DNA from: Kitasatospora aureofaciens
GTDB lineage: Bacteria > Actinomycetota > Actinomycetes > Streptomycetales > Streptomycetaceae
NCBI RefSeq assembly: GCF_019192735.1
Contig: NZ_JAHTKP010000027.1
Coordinates: 35,197 to 99,196 of the forward strand
DNA: 64,000 bases
Reading direction: 5' to 3'
The notes under the pieces were generated by a model. That model was not told the origin of the DNA. It saw nothing but the letters and a program-made list of their open reading frames with translations, and did not search any database. The number at the start of each line of letters is the position of its first letter. The first letter of the stretch is position 1. The position numbers and the translations under genes were made by a program. Of the stretch, positions 1 to 7,734 are shown one piece after another.

Positions 1-214
1 TGAGCATCGCGCCGGCCGCGAAGGCGGTGGAGTGCAGGCTCATCATCGCGTAGCTGAGGTGCAGATCCCGGCGCAGCAGCGGCAGCAACGGGCCCAGCGC
101 GTACAGGAGGTACGCGTAGACGGCCAGTCCGCCGTAGGCCGTGGTGGTCAGGCGGTCCCGGACGAAGGCGGGGGCCCGGTGGTCCGGGCGGCCCCGCGCG
201 TCGGTGACGGTCAC
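1..214 (-). CDS. MFS transporter, N-terminal part only
   Basis: The gene runs off the left edge. The visible 71 residues begin VTVTDARGRPDH and contain a first membrane helix (TAYGGLAVYAYLLYALGPLL) followed by the polar PLLRRDLHLSYAMMSLH segment that normally follows helix 1 in major facilitator proteins. The GTG start overlaps the stop of the upstream dehydrogenase gene (GTGA), so the two are translationally coupled and probably share a job such as sugar or polyol uptake and oxidation. The family call is from one helix and the loop only; the substrate cannot be told. Confidence 0.6.
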   Translation of the reverse strand, partial: MTVTDARGRPDHRAPAFVRDRLTTTAYGGLAVYAYLLYALGPLLPLLRRDLHLSYAMMSLHSTAFAAGAML

Positions 215-1449
215 CGGGGTGTCCCGGCCTGCTCGGCGAAGGCACTGGCGGCGTAGCCGTTGGTGCCGTTGGTACCGGCGGACCCGTTGGCGCCGGCCGT
301 GCGCCGCACGTGGTCCAGCAGGACGGAAGGGGCGAGCATGGAGGTCTTCATCGAGGCTCCCCGGCCGTAGCCGGTGAACGCCTCGCGGACGGCGTCCTCG
401 TCGCTCAGGCAGACCCGTGAGGTGATCAGCGGCTCGGGGTCGACCAGGCCCGATTCGACGAGCCGCAGCGCGACGCCGGTGACGTGGGCCGACCGGGCCA
501 TCGGGAACGAGCGCACGTCGAAGGGGGTGGAGAGCAGCCTCAGGCCCTTGGCCAGGATCATCCAGGTGTTCAGCCGCTGCGGGACGGCCGTCGCACCGTA
601 GATGACGTAGGCCCCGCCGGGGCGCAGCAGTCCCATCGCGAGTTCGCGGATGTCCTTGCCCGCGCTCTCGCCCCCGTCCCCGCCGTCCGCCCCCGCCGGG
701 CCCGGGGAAGTCTGACCCGGCGGAGTGATGTGGGGCAGGGCGTCGAACACGTAGTCCGCGTACTGGTCGTGGTGTTCGCGCACGTACGCCTGCAGCTCCG
801 CACCCTGGGTGTCGGTGTTGAAGGCGAAGGAGGCCCCGTGGCGCAGCGCGAGGGCCATCCGGTCGTCGTTGCGGTCCAGCACGGTGATCGGGCCCGCACC
901 GAGGTGGCGGTCGAGGACCTGGACGGCCAGCTGGGCGCTCGGGCCGCAGCCGAGGACGACACAGGTGTCGCCCGGCTTCGGCGGGTTGAGCAGTAACGAC
1001 CGGAGGACCGACGTGAGCGGCTCGATCACGGAGGCCAGATCGGAGGGCACGGACGGCGGCAGGACGACGGCGGCGGCCTGGTCGGCGTCGTAGAAGTTGC
1101 GCCCGGTGTACCACGCCGTCTCGACGCCGTGCCGGCCCGGGAAGAGCGGCCGGAGCGCCCGGTACTCGGCCATTCCGCCGAAGTCCGTCTGCCCCCAGTA
1201 GGTGACCCGGTCGCCCGGCCGCACGTCGTTCCTGAGCTGTTGTCCGACCTCGACGGCCCGGCCGACGTACTCGTGCCCGGGAATGATCGGCCAGGCCTCC
1301 GGAAAGAGGTGGCCGCGGAAGTACGAGACGTCGGTCGAGCAGATGGAAACCGCCTCGGTCTCCAGCAGGATTTCGTTCTCCCGGCATTCCGGGTCGGGCA
1401 CGATGGTACGACTGAGCTCCCCGGGGGAGGTCATCAGATACGCGTACAC
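211..1449 (-). CDS. Zinc-binding alcohol/polyol dehydrogenase (MDR family)
   Basis: A 412-residue medium-chain dehydrogenase. The GroES-like half has ICSTDVSYFRGH (catalytic-zinc Cys) and IIPGHEYVGRAVEVG (His-Glu). VIEPLTSVLR supplies the later Glu, and VVLGCGPSAQLAVQV is the Rossmann glycine motif, followed by VLDRNDDR for the NAD(H) ribose. The lobe that carries four structural-zinc cysteines in many relatives has none, so only the catalytic zinc is expected. The start is the GTG with GGAGGG six bases upstream rather than the more distal ATG. The C-terminal tail is low-complexity (Gly-Asn-Thr). It is coupled to an MFS gene downstream and lies behind a GntR regulator, with deoC divergent, which suggests sugar or polyol oxidation. 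The substrate is unknown. Confidence 0.85.
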   Translation of the reverse strand: MYAYLMTSPGELSRTIVPDPECRENEILLETEAVSICSTDVSYFRGHLFPEAWPIIPGHEYVGRAVEVGQQLRNDVRPGDRVTYWGQTDFGGMAEYRALRPLFPGRHGVETAWYTGRNFYDADQAAAVVLPPSVPSDLASVIEPLTSVLRSLLLNPPKPGDTCVVLGCGPSAQLAVQVLDRHLGAGPITVLDRNDDRMALALRHGASFAFNTDTQGAELQAYVREHHDQYADYVFDALPHITPPGQTSPGPAGADGGDGGESAGKDIRELAMGLLRPGGAYVIYGATAVPQRLNTWMILAKGLRLLSTPFDVRSFPMARSAHVTGVALRLVESGLVDPEPLITSRVCLSDEDAVREAFTGYGRGASMKTSMLAPSVLLDHVRRTAGANGSAGTNGTNGYAASAFAEQAGTPR

Positions 1450-1601
1450 GGTATTCCCTCCACGCATGCATGAAATTCCACGACACTCGAATCGGCCCGG
1501 GCCGCGTCGCCCTGCCGACAGTGCAGTTCCCCTCGGAAATTCCCGGCATGATTTCACCGGCACCGTTGCCGTCACTCGAACCGCGGGTCGCTCGGGTGAT
1601 T

Positions 1602-2330
1602 TCAGGAATCGACCTCGAAGGCGACATCGAGGGCATATCTGTCGCCCGCGTACCGGGACTCGGTGAGTTCGAGCGGCCGGTCGTCCTGGTCCAGGATCAG
1701 GCGCTCCTCGACCAGCAGCGCGGAACCCGGTGCCACGGCGAGCAGGTCGGCCTCGACCTCGCCGGCCGCCGCGGCCCTGATGGACGAGTGCCCGCGCGTC
1801 GGGATCCGGCCGAGCCCGGCCAGCGCCTCGTGCATCGACGCGGTCGTGAAGTCCACGTCCAGCAGGGCGGACAGGGCCTCGGGGAACACCGCCCGCTCCA
1901 GCGCGGTCGGGATCCGGTCGGCCAGCCGCACCCGGCAGATCTCCACGACCCGCGCCTGCGCGACCCGCGCCGATCCGGGCAGCCGGAGCCGGTTGACCTC
2001 CTCCGGCAGGGCCGCCCGGGTGCCGGCCGAAATCAGCCGGGACGAAGGCGTCCGGCCTTGCCGGCGCATTTCCTCGCTGAACCGCACGAGGCTTTCCACA
2101 CGGCGGTGGGTCGGCGGCTCGGCGACGAATGTCCCGCGCCCGGAAACGCGGTACACGAGGCCTTCTGTGACGAGCCGTTGAACGGCTGCTCTGGCAGTCA
2201 TTCGGCTTACCCCAAACTCCTCGCACAACGCCGTTTCCGAGGGTAGCGGGTCGTGTGGTCGATGCTCGGCGATCCGGCTTCGAAGCGCCTGTTCGATCTG
2301 GTAGTACCTGGGTGCAAAATCCGTTCCCAA
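1602..2330 (-). CDS. GntR/HutC-family transcriptional regulator
   Basis: A 242-residue regulator. The N-terminal winged helix (about residues 8-75) has LPSETALCEEFGVSRMTARAAV and the wing GLVYRVSGRGTFVA. The rest is a UTRA ligand-binding domain ending in LTESRYAGDRYALDVAFEV, typical of the HutC subfamily that senses sugars or phospho-sugars. The start is TTG, chosen because GGAGG lies eight bases upstream. It sits between the dehydrogenase/MFS pair (same strand) and divergent deoC, and TCTAG-based palindromes fill the shared intergenic region, so it likely controls both directions. Confidence 0.9.
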   Translation of the reverse strand: MGTDFAPRYYQIEQALRSRIAEHRPHDPLPSETALCEEFGVSRMTARAAVQRLVTEGLVYRVSGRGTFVAEPPTHRRVESLVRFSEEMRRQGRTPSSRLISAGTRAALPEEVNRLRLPGSARVAQARVVEICRVRLADRIPTALERAVFPEALSALLDVDFTTASMHEALAGLGRIPTRGHSSIRAAAAGEVEADLLAVAPGSALLVEERLILDQDDRPLELTESRYAGDRYALDVAFEVDS

Positions 2331-2359
2331 AAGGGGGCCTCCGAAATTGAGAGTACGCC

Positions 2360-2388
2360 GTCTAGCTGTCTAGTCAACCAGCCTAGAC
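2360..2388. promoter_or_regulatory. GntR operator cluster near the regulator start
   Basis: Three GTCTAG-type half-sites lie here. GTCTAG (2368-2373) and CTAGAC (2383-2388) form a perfect inverted repeat with a nine-base spacer, and another GTCTAG is at 2360-2365. They lie 30-58 bases upstream of the GntR start codon, and the same hexamer recurs beside deoC, so autoregulation is the simplest reading. The assignment to this GntR protein is inferred from location. Confidence 0.65.
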
Positions 2389-2512
2389 CTGAACAGAGCG
2401 GGACAGATGCCCATGAATGGCAGCAGGGGCAAGAGGTGTGCAAGGTGATCTGCGCCACAGCGGAACGGGCTGTCGGCTCGGGGTCGGCCCACCGGGGCTT
2501 CGGCCGCCTGGT

Positions 2513-2530
2513 TGTCTAGCCGTATAGACA
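2513..2530. promoter_or_regulatory. Palindromic operator upstream of deoC
   Basis: TGTCTA (2513-2518) and TAGACA (2525-2530) form a perfect inverted repeat with a six-base spacer, followed by GCTAGA. The core matches the cluster at 2360-2388. It lies about 95 bases upstream of the deoC start and would let the GntR regulator repress deoC. Confidence 0.65.
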
Positions 2531-2623
2531 GCTAGATGGCACGGGTCTATGGTCGAAGCAGTCCGCACTGCCGCACCTCCCTTACCGGTCGAAACGCGCA
2601 ACGCCCACCCTAAGGACAGGCTC

Positions 2624-3316
2624 ATGGACCTCACCAGCATCGATGTCCCGCAGCTGGCCAAGATGATCGACCACTCGCTCCTGCGGCCCGAACTGACCAC
2701 CGATGAGGTCCTACGGGGCTGCGCACTGGCCGCGAGCTACGACGTCGCCTCCGTCTGCGTGCGCCCCGCCGACGTCGCCCTGGCGGCCAAGGCGCTCGCC
2801 GGCACCGGGGTCGCGGTCGGCACCGTCATCGGCTTCCCGCACGGCGGGTCCACCACGGCCGTCAAGGTCCACGAGGCCGAGGTCGCCCTGTCCCAGGGGG
2901 CGGCCGAACTCGACATGGTGCTCACCATCGGCCTGCTGCGCAGCGGGGACGACCGCGCGGTGGGGCAGGACATCGAGGCGGTCGTGGAGGTGGCGGCCGG
3001 CGCCGGCCCGGTCAAGGTGATCTTCGAGAACGCCTACCTCACCGACGAGGAGAAGATCCGCGCCTGCCGCCTCAGCGCGCTGGCGGGCGCCGACTTCGTG
3101 AAGACCTCCACCGGCTTCGCGCCCGGCGGAGCAACCCTGGAGGACGTCAGGCTGATGCGCGCCAACACCCCCGCACACATGAAGGTCAAGGCGGCGGGCG
3201 GCGTCCGCACCCTCGACCGCATGCTGGAGTTCGTGGCCGCGGGCGCCGAACGCTTCGGGGCCACCACCACCGCCACCATCCTCGACGACCTCGCCGCCCG
3301 CCGCGCCGCGGCCTGA
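2624..3316 (+). CDS. deoC: Deoxyribose-phosphate aldolase
   Basis: A 230-residue cytosolic aldolase that cleaves 2-deoxyribose 5-phosphate to acetaldehyde and glyceraldehyde 3-phosphate. The family motifs are in order: KMIDHSLLRPELT at the N-terminus, GFPHGG near 71-75, ELDMVLTIG with Asp97, KVIFENAYL, the Schiff-base lysine K160 in FVKTSTGFAPGGAT, and KVKAAGGVR with the second conserved lysine. The ATG at 2624 is preceded by AAGGACAGG; an upstream in-frame start would add 25 residues unlike the family. It is divergent from the GntR regulator and behind its palindrome, so probably induced by a deoxysugar or nucleoside catabolite. Confidence 0.95.
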   Translation: MDLTSIDVPQLAKMIDHSLLRPELTTDEVLRGCALAASYDVASVCVRPADVALAAKALAGTGVAVGTVIGFPHGGSTTAVKVHEAEVALSQGAAELDMVLTIGLLRSGDDRAVGQDIEAVVEVAAGAGPVKVIFENAYLTDEEKIRACRLSALAGADFVKTSTGFAPGGATLEDVRLMRANTPAHMKVKAAGGVRTLDRMLEFVAAGAERFGATTTATILDDLAARRAAA

Positions 3317-3326
3317 CCCCCGCGCC

Positions 3327-3372
3327 CCGTGGTCGCCGGCCGCCGACCTGACGCGGCGTCCGGCGACCACGG
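3327..3372 (+). terminator. Terminator hairpin after deoC
   Basis: A 13-base perfect stem (3327-3339 with 3360-3372, CCGTGGTCGCCGG and its complement) surrounds a 20-base loop that itself can form a CGCCG/CGGCG stem. It begins 11 bases after the deoC stop. Confidence 0.75.
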
Positions 3373-3411
3373 CTCCCATCTCCACGGCATGCTCCCCACA
3401 GGCCCGGGCGG

Positions 3412-3441
3412 TTGACTTTGCCCCCAGGGGCAAGGTCTATC
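3412..3441 (+). promoter_or_regulatory. MerR-type promoter with dyad in a long spacer
   Basis: A TTGACT -35 (3412-3417) and a TCTATC -10 (3436-3441) are separated by 18 bases, longer than the usual 17. The spacer is filled by a perfect dyad, TTGCCCC-CA-GGGGCAA (3418-3433). This architecture is the signature of MerR-family activators, which untwist a long spacer. No merR gene is adjacent, so the regulator would act in trans. Confidence 0.7.
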
Positions 3442-3515
3442 GTCGTACCGGTTGCCGGGCAGGTGAGCCCGGCGAGCATGCCGGGCAAGTACGGGAATTG
3501 GCTGAAGGGAGCCTC

Positions 3516-4289
3516 ATGAGACAGCGGATGGCGGACGGCAGCGCGGGCGACGCGGACTACGGCACGATCGGGGGATCGTACGCCTCCTACCGGCAACCCG
3601 AGCCACGGATAGCCGCGTTGATCGAGCAGGCACTGGCCGGCGCGCGCACCGTGGTCAACGTGGGCGCCGGGGCCGGCTCGTACGAGTCGGCGGCGTTCGA
3701 CGTGACCCCGGTGGAACCGTCGGCGTCGATGCGTGCCCAGCGGCCCGCGCACCTGCCCGAGGCGATCGACGGGGTCGCCGAGAACCTGCCGTTCGCCGAC
3801 GACACGTTCGACGCCGCGATGACCACGTTCAGCGTGCACCAGTGGAGCGACGTGAAGGCCGGGCTGCGGGAGATGCGCAGGGTCGCCCGCGGCCCGGTCG
3901 TCGTCCTCACCTGCGACCCGGACCTGGTACGGGACTTCTGGCTGCACGAGTACGCGCCGCTGGTGCTCGACACCGAAGCGCGGCGCTACCCGTCGATCCG
4001 GGACATCACCGAGGCCCTGGGCGGCCGGGCCGACGTCACCACGGTGCCGATCCCGGCCGACTGCGTCGACGGCTTCAACGAGGCGTACTACGCCCGCCCC
4101 GAACTCCTGCTGGACCCGGCCGCCCGCCAGTCCTGTTCGGCGTGGAGCTTCGTCGAACCGGACCTGGCCCGGCAGTACACCGAGCGGCTCGCGCAGGACC
4201 TCGCCGACGGCACGTGGGACGAGCGGTACGGCCACCTGCGGCGGCAGTCCCACCTGAACGGATCGCTCGTCCTGATCCGCGCCACCTGA
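3516..4289 (+). CDS. Class I SAM-dependent methyltransferase
   Basis: A 257-residue cytosolic methyltransferase of the Methyltransf_11 type. VVNVGAGAGSYE is SAM-binding motif I, VEPSASMRAQRP is the acidic ribose-binding strand, and ENLPFADDTFDAAMTTFSVHQW is the UbiE-like post-motif region. The ATG follows GAAGGGAG; a TTG six codons upstream is less likely. The acceptor substrate is unknown. The gene stands alone between two terminators, behind the MerR-type promoter, which hints at a stress- or drug-induced modification enzyme. Confidence 0.85.
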   Translation: MRQRMADGSAGDADYGTIGGSYASYRQPEPRIAALIEQALAGARTVVNVGAGAGSYESAAFDVTPVEPSASMRAQRPAHLPEAIDGVAENLPFADDTFDAAMTTFSVHQWSDVKAGLREMRRVARGPVVVLTCDPDLVRDFWLHEYAPLVLDTEARRYPSIRDITEALGGRADVTTVPIPADCVDGFNEAYYARPELLLDPAARQSCSAWSFVEPDLARQYTERLAQDLADGTWDERYGHLRRQSHLNGSLVLIRAT

Positions 4290-4306
4290 CCCCGAGCCGA
4301 ACGCGC

Positions 4307-4338
4307 GCCCGGCCCGGATCGCGCGATCCGGGCCGGGC
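4307..4338. terminator. Bidirectional terminator hairpin
   Basis: A 15-base perfect inverted repeat (GCCCGGCCCGGATCG, 4307-4321, with 4324-4338) and almost no loop lies between two converging genes, so it can end transcription from both. Confidence 0.75.
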
Positions 4339-4392
4339 CCCGTCTGCCGGTCAGTCGAGCGCGGCGAACACGCCGGGTCCGGATCCGGGTCG

Positions 4393-5772
4393 TCAGAGGC
4401 GCTCGGGGACCGGGTTGCCGACGGCCTCGATGGCGCGGCGGACCGGAACCTTCGCCAGCACGGCGAAGCCGATGACGAAGAACACCAGCAGCGAGATGAT
4501 CGCCGAACGGTAGCTGCCGGTGATCTGGTACGCGAGGCCGAAGACCAGCGGACCCATCCAACTGGTGCCGCGGTCGCTGATCTTGTAGACGCTGAAGTAC
4601 TCGGCCTCCCGGCCGGCCGGGATGAGGTGGGAGAACAGCGAGCGCGAGAGCGCCTGGCTGCCCCCGAGTACCAGGCCGATCATGCAGGCCAGGGCGAAGA
4701 ACCAGGCCGGCCGGTGGGCGGGCATGAAGTACCCGAGGGCGAGGGTGATCACCCAGCCGACCAGGGAGCCGAGGACGGTCCGCTTGGCGCCGTACCGGCC
4801 GGCGATGCGGCCGAGGAGCAGCGCGCCGCCGATCGCCACGATCTGGACCACCAGGACGGCGGCGACCAACGTGGTCTGGTCCATGCCGAGTTCCTCGCTG
4901 CCGTACAGGGAGGCCTGGGAGACGACGGTCTGGATGCCGTCGTTGTAGCAGAGGAAGGCGCCCAGGTAGAGCAGGGTGAGCGGGTAGCGGCGCATGCCGC
5001 GCAGGGTGCGGGCGAGTTCGCGCAGGCTGCCGGCGGCGGGGCGGTCGGGCGCGACCTGGGTACGGCCGGGGGCCACGCCGGCGCGGGAGGGCAGCCGGAG
5101 CAGCGGGACGACGGTGAACAGTGCCCACCAGAGGCCGGCCGAGGCCAGGCAGATCCGCACGGCGGTGCCGGAGGAGAGGCCGAGCGCGTCATGGCCCTCG
5201 AACAGCGCCAGGTTGGCGATCAGCAGCAGACCGCCGCCCGCGTAGCCGTAGGCCCAGCCCTTGGACGAGACCGCGTCGCGCTCGTCGGGCGTGGCCAGGC
5301 CCGGAAGGTAGGCGTACGACAGCGCGACCGACACCGCGTACGCGATGTTGGCTATCACCAGCAGTCCGCCGCCGAGCAGGTAGCGGTCGCCGCCGAGGAA
5401 GAACATCCCCATCGTGGCGGTCGCGCCGACGTAGGCGAAGCCGCACATCAGTTCCTTGTGCCGCCCGGTGCGGTCCGCGACCGTGCCGGCCAGCAGCATC
5501 GCCACGACCGAGACCAGGACGGAGAACGACACCGTGTACGGGAAGAACGACCCCGCGCGGACCGAGAGGCCGAGCGGGTGCACGTCGCCGGACGCGTCGG
5601 CGGCGTTCTTGGCGATGGAGGTCAGGTACGGCCCGAGGAACACCGTCAGGACGGTGGCCGAGAAGGCGGCGTTGGCCCAGTCGTTGATGTACCAGCCGAA
5701 CTGCATCCGGCGCAGGTCGCGGCCGTCGGCCGCGGTGGCCGGGTGGTCCGGCAGGTGGGTCGCGGTGTTCAT
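4393..5772 (-). CDS. UMF1/Atg22-like MFS transporter
   Basis: A 459-residue integral membrane protein with about 11-12 predicted helices. FGWYINDWANAAFSATVLTVFLGPYL at the N-terminus is the diagnostic opening of the UMF1 branch of the major facilitator superfamily (relatives of yeast vacuolar Atg22). VADRTGRHKELM is the inter-helix 2-3 MFS loop, and GSQALSRSLFSHLIPAGREAEYFSVYKI is another hallmark of this branch. It is coupled by ATGA to an upstream glycerophosphodiester phosphodiesterase gene, so a role in moving glycerophosphodiester, glycerol phosphate or another breakdown product is plausible but not proved. Confidence 0.85.
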   Translation of the reverse strand: MNTATHLPDHPATAADGRDLRRMQFGWYINDWANAAFSATVLTVFLGPYLTSIAKNAADASGDVHPLGLSVRAGSFFPYTVSFSVLVSVVAMLLAGTVADRTGRHKELMCGFAYVGATATMGMFFLGGDRYLLGGGLLVIANIAYAVSVALSYAYLPGLATPDERDAVSSKGWAYGYAGGGLLLIANLALFEGHDALGLSSGTAVRICLASAGLWWALFTVVPLLRLPSRAGVAPGRTQVAPDRPAAGSLRELARTLRGMRRYPLTLLYLGAFLCYNDGIQTVVSQASLYGSEELGMDQTTLVAAVLVVQIVAIGGALLLGRIAGRYGAKRTVLGSLVGWVITLALGYFMPAHRPAWFFALACMIGLVLGGSQALSRSLFSHLIPAGREAEYFSVYKISDRGTSWMGPLVFGLAYQITGSYRSAIISLLVFFVIGFAVLAKVPVRRAIEAVGNPVPERL

Positions 5773-6614
5773 GGGGTTCCAATCACCGTGCTGGAGCCGC
5801 TGCTGCCGTCGGTCCAGCAGCCGCGCTCGCCGAGGACGTCGCGCAGGACGTCGATGCGATCGGCCATGATGCCATCCACACCCAGGTCGAGGAGAGCCCT
5901 GATCCGTGTGGGGTCGTCCACAGTCCAGACGTGGACCTGCAGGCCGTGACGGTGGGCGGTGCGCACGAAGGCCCGGTCGACCACCCGGACGCCCCGGTGC
6001 CGCTCCGGCACCTGCGCGCACACCCCGGACCACGGCGCCCGGCGTTCGCGGAGCAGTGGCTCAGGGATCAGCGTCTCGGCCAGCGAGTGCAACCGCAGCC
6101 GTGCCACCTCGCGCGGGCCGAGCGAGGTGGCCAGCCGGGGACCGGCGGCGGCGCGGACGGCGGCGAGGCGGGTGTCGGAGAAGCCACCGACGCAGACCCG
6201 GTCCCACGCGTCGGTGCGGCGGATCGCCTCGACCAGCGGCCGTACGGCCGGCTCCACCTTGACGTCGACGTTGAAGCGGGCCTCGGGGAACGCGCCGAGC
6301 AGGTCCTCCAGCAGCGGGATGGGCTCGGTGCCACCGATCCGGGCCTGCCCGACCGTGCGCCAGGGCAGTTCGGCGATCGTCCCGGCCCGGTCGGTGACCC
6401 GGTCGAGGCGGGTGTCGTGGAACGCCACCAGCACGCCGTCGGCGGTCGCGTGCACGTCCGTCTCCAGGTACCGGTAGCCGAGGGCGACGGCGGCCTCGAA
6501 CGCGGCGAGCGAGTTCTCGGGGTGCCCGAGATCACCGCCCCGGTGCGCGAAGGCGAGCGGCCCTCGGTGGTCGAGGAAGGGGTGCATCTCGGGCTCCGAG
6601 GTTCTTGCGTTCAT
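5769..6614 (-). CDS. Glycerophosphodiester phosphodiesterase
   Basis: A 281-residue GDPD-family enzyme that hydrolyses glycerophosphodiesters to glycerol 3-phosphate and an alcohol. Visible catalytic elements: LAFAHRGGDLGHPENSLAAF (HRG plus PEN), YLETDVHATADGVLVAFHD (Glu-Asp metal ligands and the general-acid His), FNVDVKVE, and WTVDDPTRIRALLDLGVDGIMADR near the C-terminus. There is no signal peptide, so a cytosolic enzyme is likely. It is the first gene of a two-gene operon (its stop overlaps the transporter start) and has a palindrome 58 bases upstream. Such pairs salvage phospholipid headgroups or phosphate. Confidence 0.92.
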   Translation of the reverse strand: MNARTSEPEMHPFLDHRGPLAFAHRGGDLGHPENSLAAFEAAVALGYRYLETDVHATADGVLVAFHDTRLDRVTDRAGTIAELPWRTVGQARIGGTEPIPLLEDLLGAFPEARFNVDVKVEPAVRPLVEAIRRTDAWDRVCVGGFSDTRLAAVRAAAGPRLATSLGPREVARLRLHSLAETLIPEPLLRERRAPWSGVCAQVPERHRGVRVVDRAFVRTAHRHGLQVHVWTVDDPTRIRALLDLGVDGIMADRIDVLRDVLGERGCWTDGSSGSSTVIGTP

Positions 6615-6671
6615 GGGGGGACGGGCAGGGGGCAGCGCAGCCCGTTCCGCCTGCGTCCCGGATCACACGCG

Positions 6672-6694
6672 TGACAGTATTACGCAGCCTGTCA
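6672..6694. promoter_or_regulatory. Inverted repeat upstream of the GDPD operon
   Basis: TGACAG (6672-6677) and CTGTCA (6689-6694) are separated by 11 bases and lie 58-80 bases upstream of the phosphodiesterase start. On the coding strand TTGACA within it could act as a -35 element. It is a candidate operator; no cognate regulator is identified. Confidence 0.4.
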
Positions 6695-6790
6695 AGTAGT
6701 AACGGTGGGTGCGGCGTCGACGACGCGACCAATCGGGCCCTCTTCCCGCGTCGCCACCGAGCAGGAAGGGGGCCTTCCGGGCTGAGGAAG

Positions 6791-7468
6791 TCAGCGGCGG
6801 CGGACGGGAGTTCGGCCGACGGCCGTGAGGGTGAGACCCCGGACCACGAAGGCGACACCGTGGGTGATGGCGGCTTCGCGCTCCTCCTCGGACAGCTCGG
6901 CGCGCGGGCCGAGCAGGAGCAGGGAGAGCCCGTGAACGCCGGCCCAGGCGTTGAGGGTGGCCGTCTCCACGGGGTCGGCCAGGAGGTGCGCGGCGTCGAT
7001 CGCGGTGAGGGCCTCCTGGAGGATGGCGAAGGGCCCGCGCCGCGCCGCCACTGTGGGGGCCGGGTCGGTGGGCTCGGCGGCGCGCGGCCGGCAGCCCGGG
7101 AAGGCGGTGGCGAACAGCCCCGGTTCGGCCAGGGCGTAGCGGATGTAGCCGCGACCGACGGCGGCGAGCCGGCTCACCGCGTCGGCCCCTGCGTCGCCCG
7201 TGGGTTCGCACCGGCTCAGCTCGGCGTCCATGGCCTCGGCCAGCCGGCGGCGGGCCTCCAGCGCCACCTCGTCGATCAGGTCCGGCAGGGCGGAGAAGTG
7301 CCGGTAGGCCGCGTTGGGCGAGACGCCGACGCGACGTGCGGTCTCGCGCAGGACGATGGTCGACGGGCCGCCTTCACGGGCGAGTTCGACTCCGGCCTGC
7401 ACCAGCGCTTCGCGGAGGTTCCCGTGGTGGTAGGCCCTTTGCTCCGGGGTGGTGGGCGCTGAATCCAT
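6791..7468 (-). CDS. TetR-family transcriptional regulator
   Basis: A 225-residue repressor. The N-terminal helix-turn-helix includes YHHGNLREALVQAG and IVLRETARRVGVSPNAAYRHF, the usual YxHF recognition helix ending. A C-terminal TetR_C-type domain with FATAFPG follows. The start chosen is the ATG at 7468 (MDSAPTT), since the longer frame would run through the operator. It is divergent from a DUF2306 membrane protein, with three similar palindromes between them. Confidence 0.9.
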   Translation of the reverse strand: MDSAPTTPEQRAYHHGNLREALVQAGVELAREGGPSTIVLRETARRVGVSPNAAYRHFSALPDLIDEVALEARRRLAEAMDAELSRCEPTGDAGADAVSRLAAVGRGYIRYALAEPGLFATAFPGCRPRAAEPTDPAPTVAARRGPFAILQEALTAIDAAHLLADPVETATLNAWAGVHGLSLLLLGPRAELSEEEREAAITHGVAFVVRGLTLTAVGRTPVRRR

Positions 7469-7474
7469 GCTCAA

Positions 7475-7491
7475 TGTTAACAGCGTGAACA
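7475..7491. promoter_or_regulatory. TetR operator next to the regulator start
   Basis: TGTTAAC-AGC-GTGAACA is a 7+3+7 inverted repeat with six of seven positions paired, located just upstream of the TetR start codon. The same layout (TGTTnAC, three bases, GTnnACA) recurs at 7608-7624 and in weaker form at 7635-7651, which supports a shared regulator. Confidence 0.7.
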
Positions 7492-7607
7492 CTTTCGTCG
7501 ACGAGTCGCCCCCGGTCTGATCCGTCGACGAGGCAGAGTCGGCTTCTCGCCCTCGAATCCCATGGTGCTGCCCGGTAATTGAGCCACTGCCGACTGTGAG
7601 CCGGGGA

Positions 7608-7652
7608 TGTTGACGGCGTCCACATCGGCGCGTAAGTTCACACTGTCCACAT
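7608..7652 (+). promoter_or_regulatory. Promoter with two TetR operators before DUF2306
   Basis: TTGACG (7610-7615) and TAAGTT (7633-7638) are spaced 17 bases apart and look like a sigma-70 promoter. TGTTGACGGCGTCCACA (7608-7624) covers the -35 element, and AGTTCACACTGTCCACA (7635-7651) covers the -10. The two are direct repeats 27 bases apart and match the operator beside the TetR gene. Binding there would occlude RNA polymerase. Confidence 0.65.
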
Positions 7653-7734
7653 TGGGGGGGGTGACTGCCGAACCGGCCGTGCGGCTACCTACTGGACGTG
7701 ATCCCACCTCACATCGAGCAGATCGGGGACTTCC

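Noticed and set aside
211..2226. Extension of the zinc dehydrogenase to 671 residues
   Set aside because: The added N-terminus crosses the GntR gene in the wrong frame and has no domain; a GTG with GGAGGG marks the true start.
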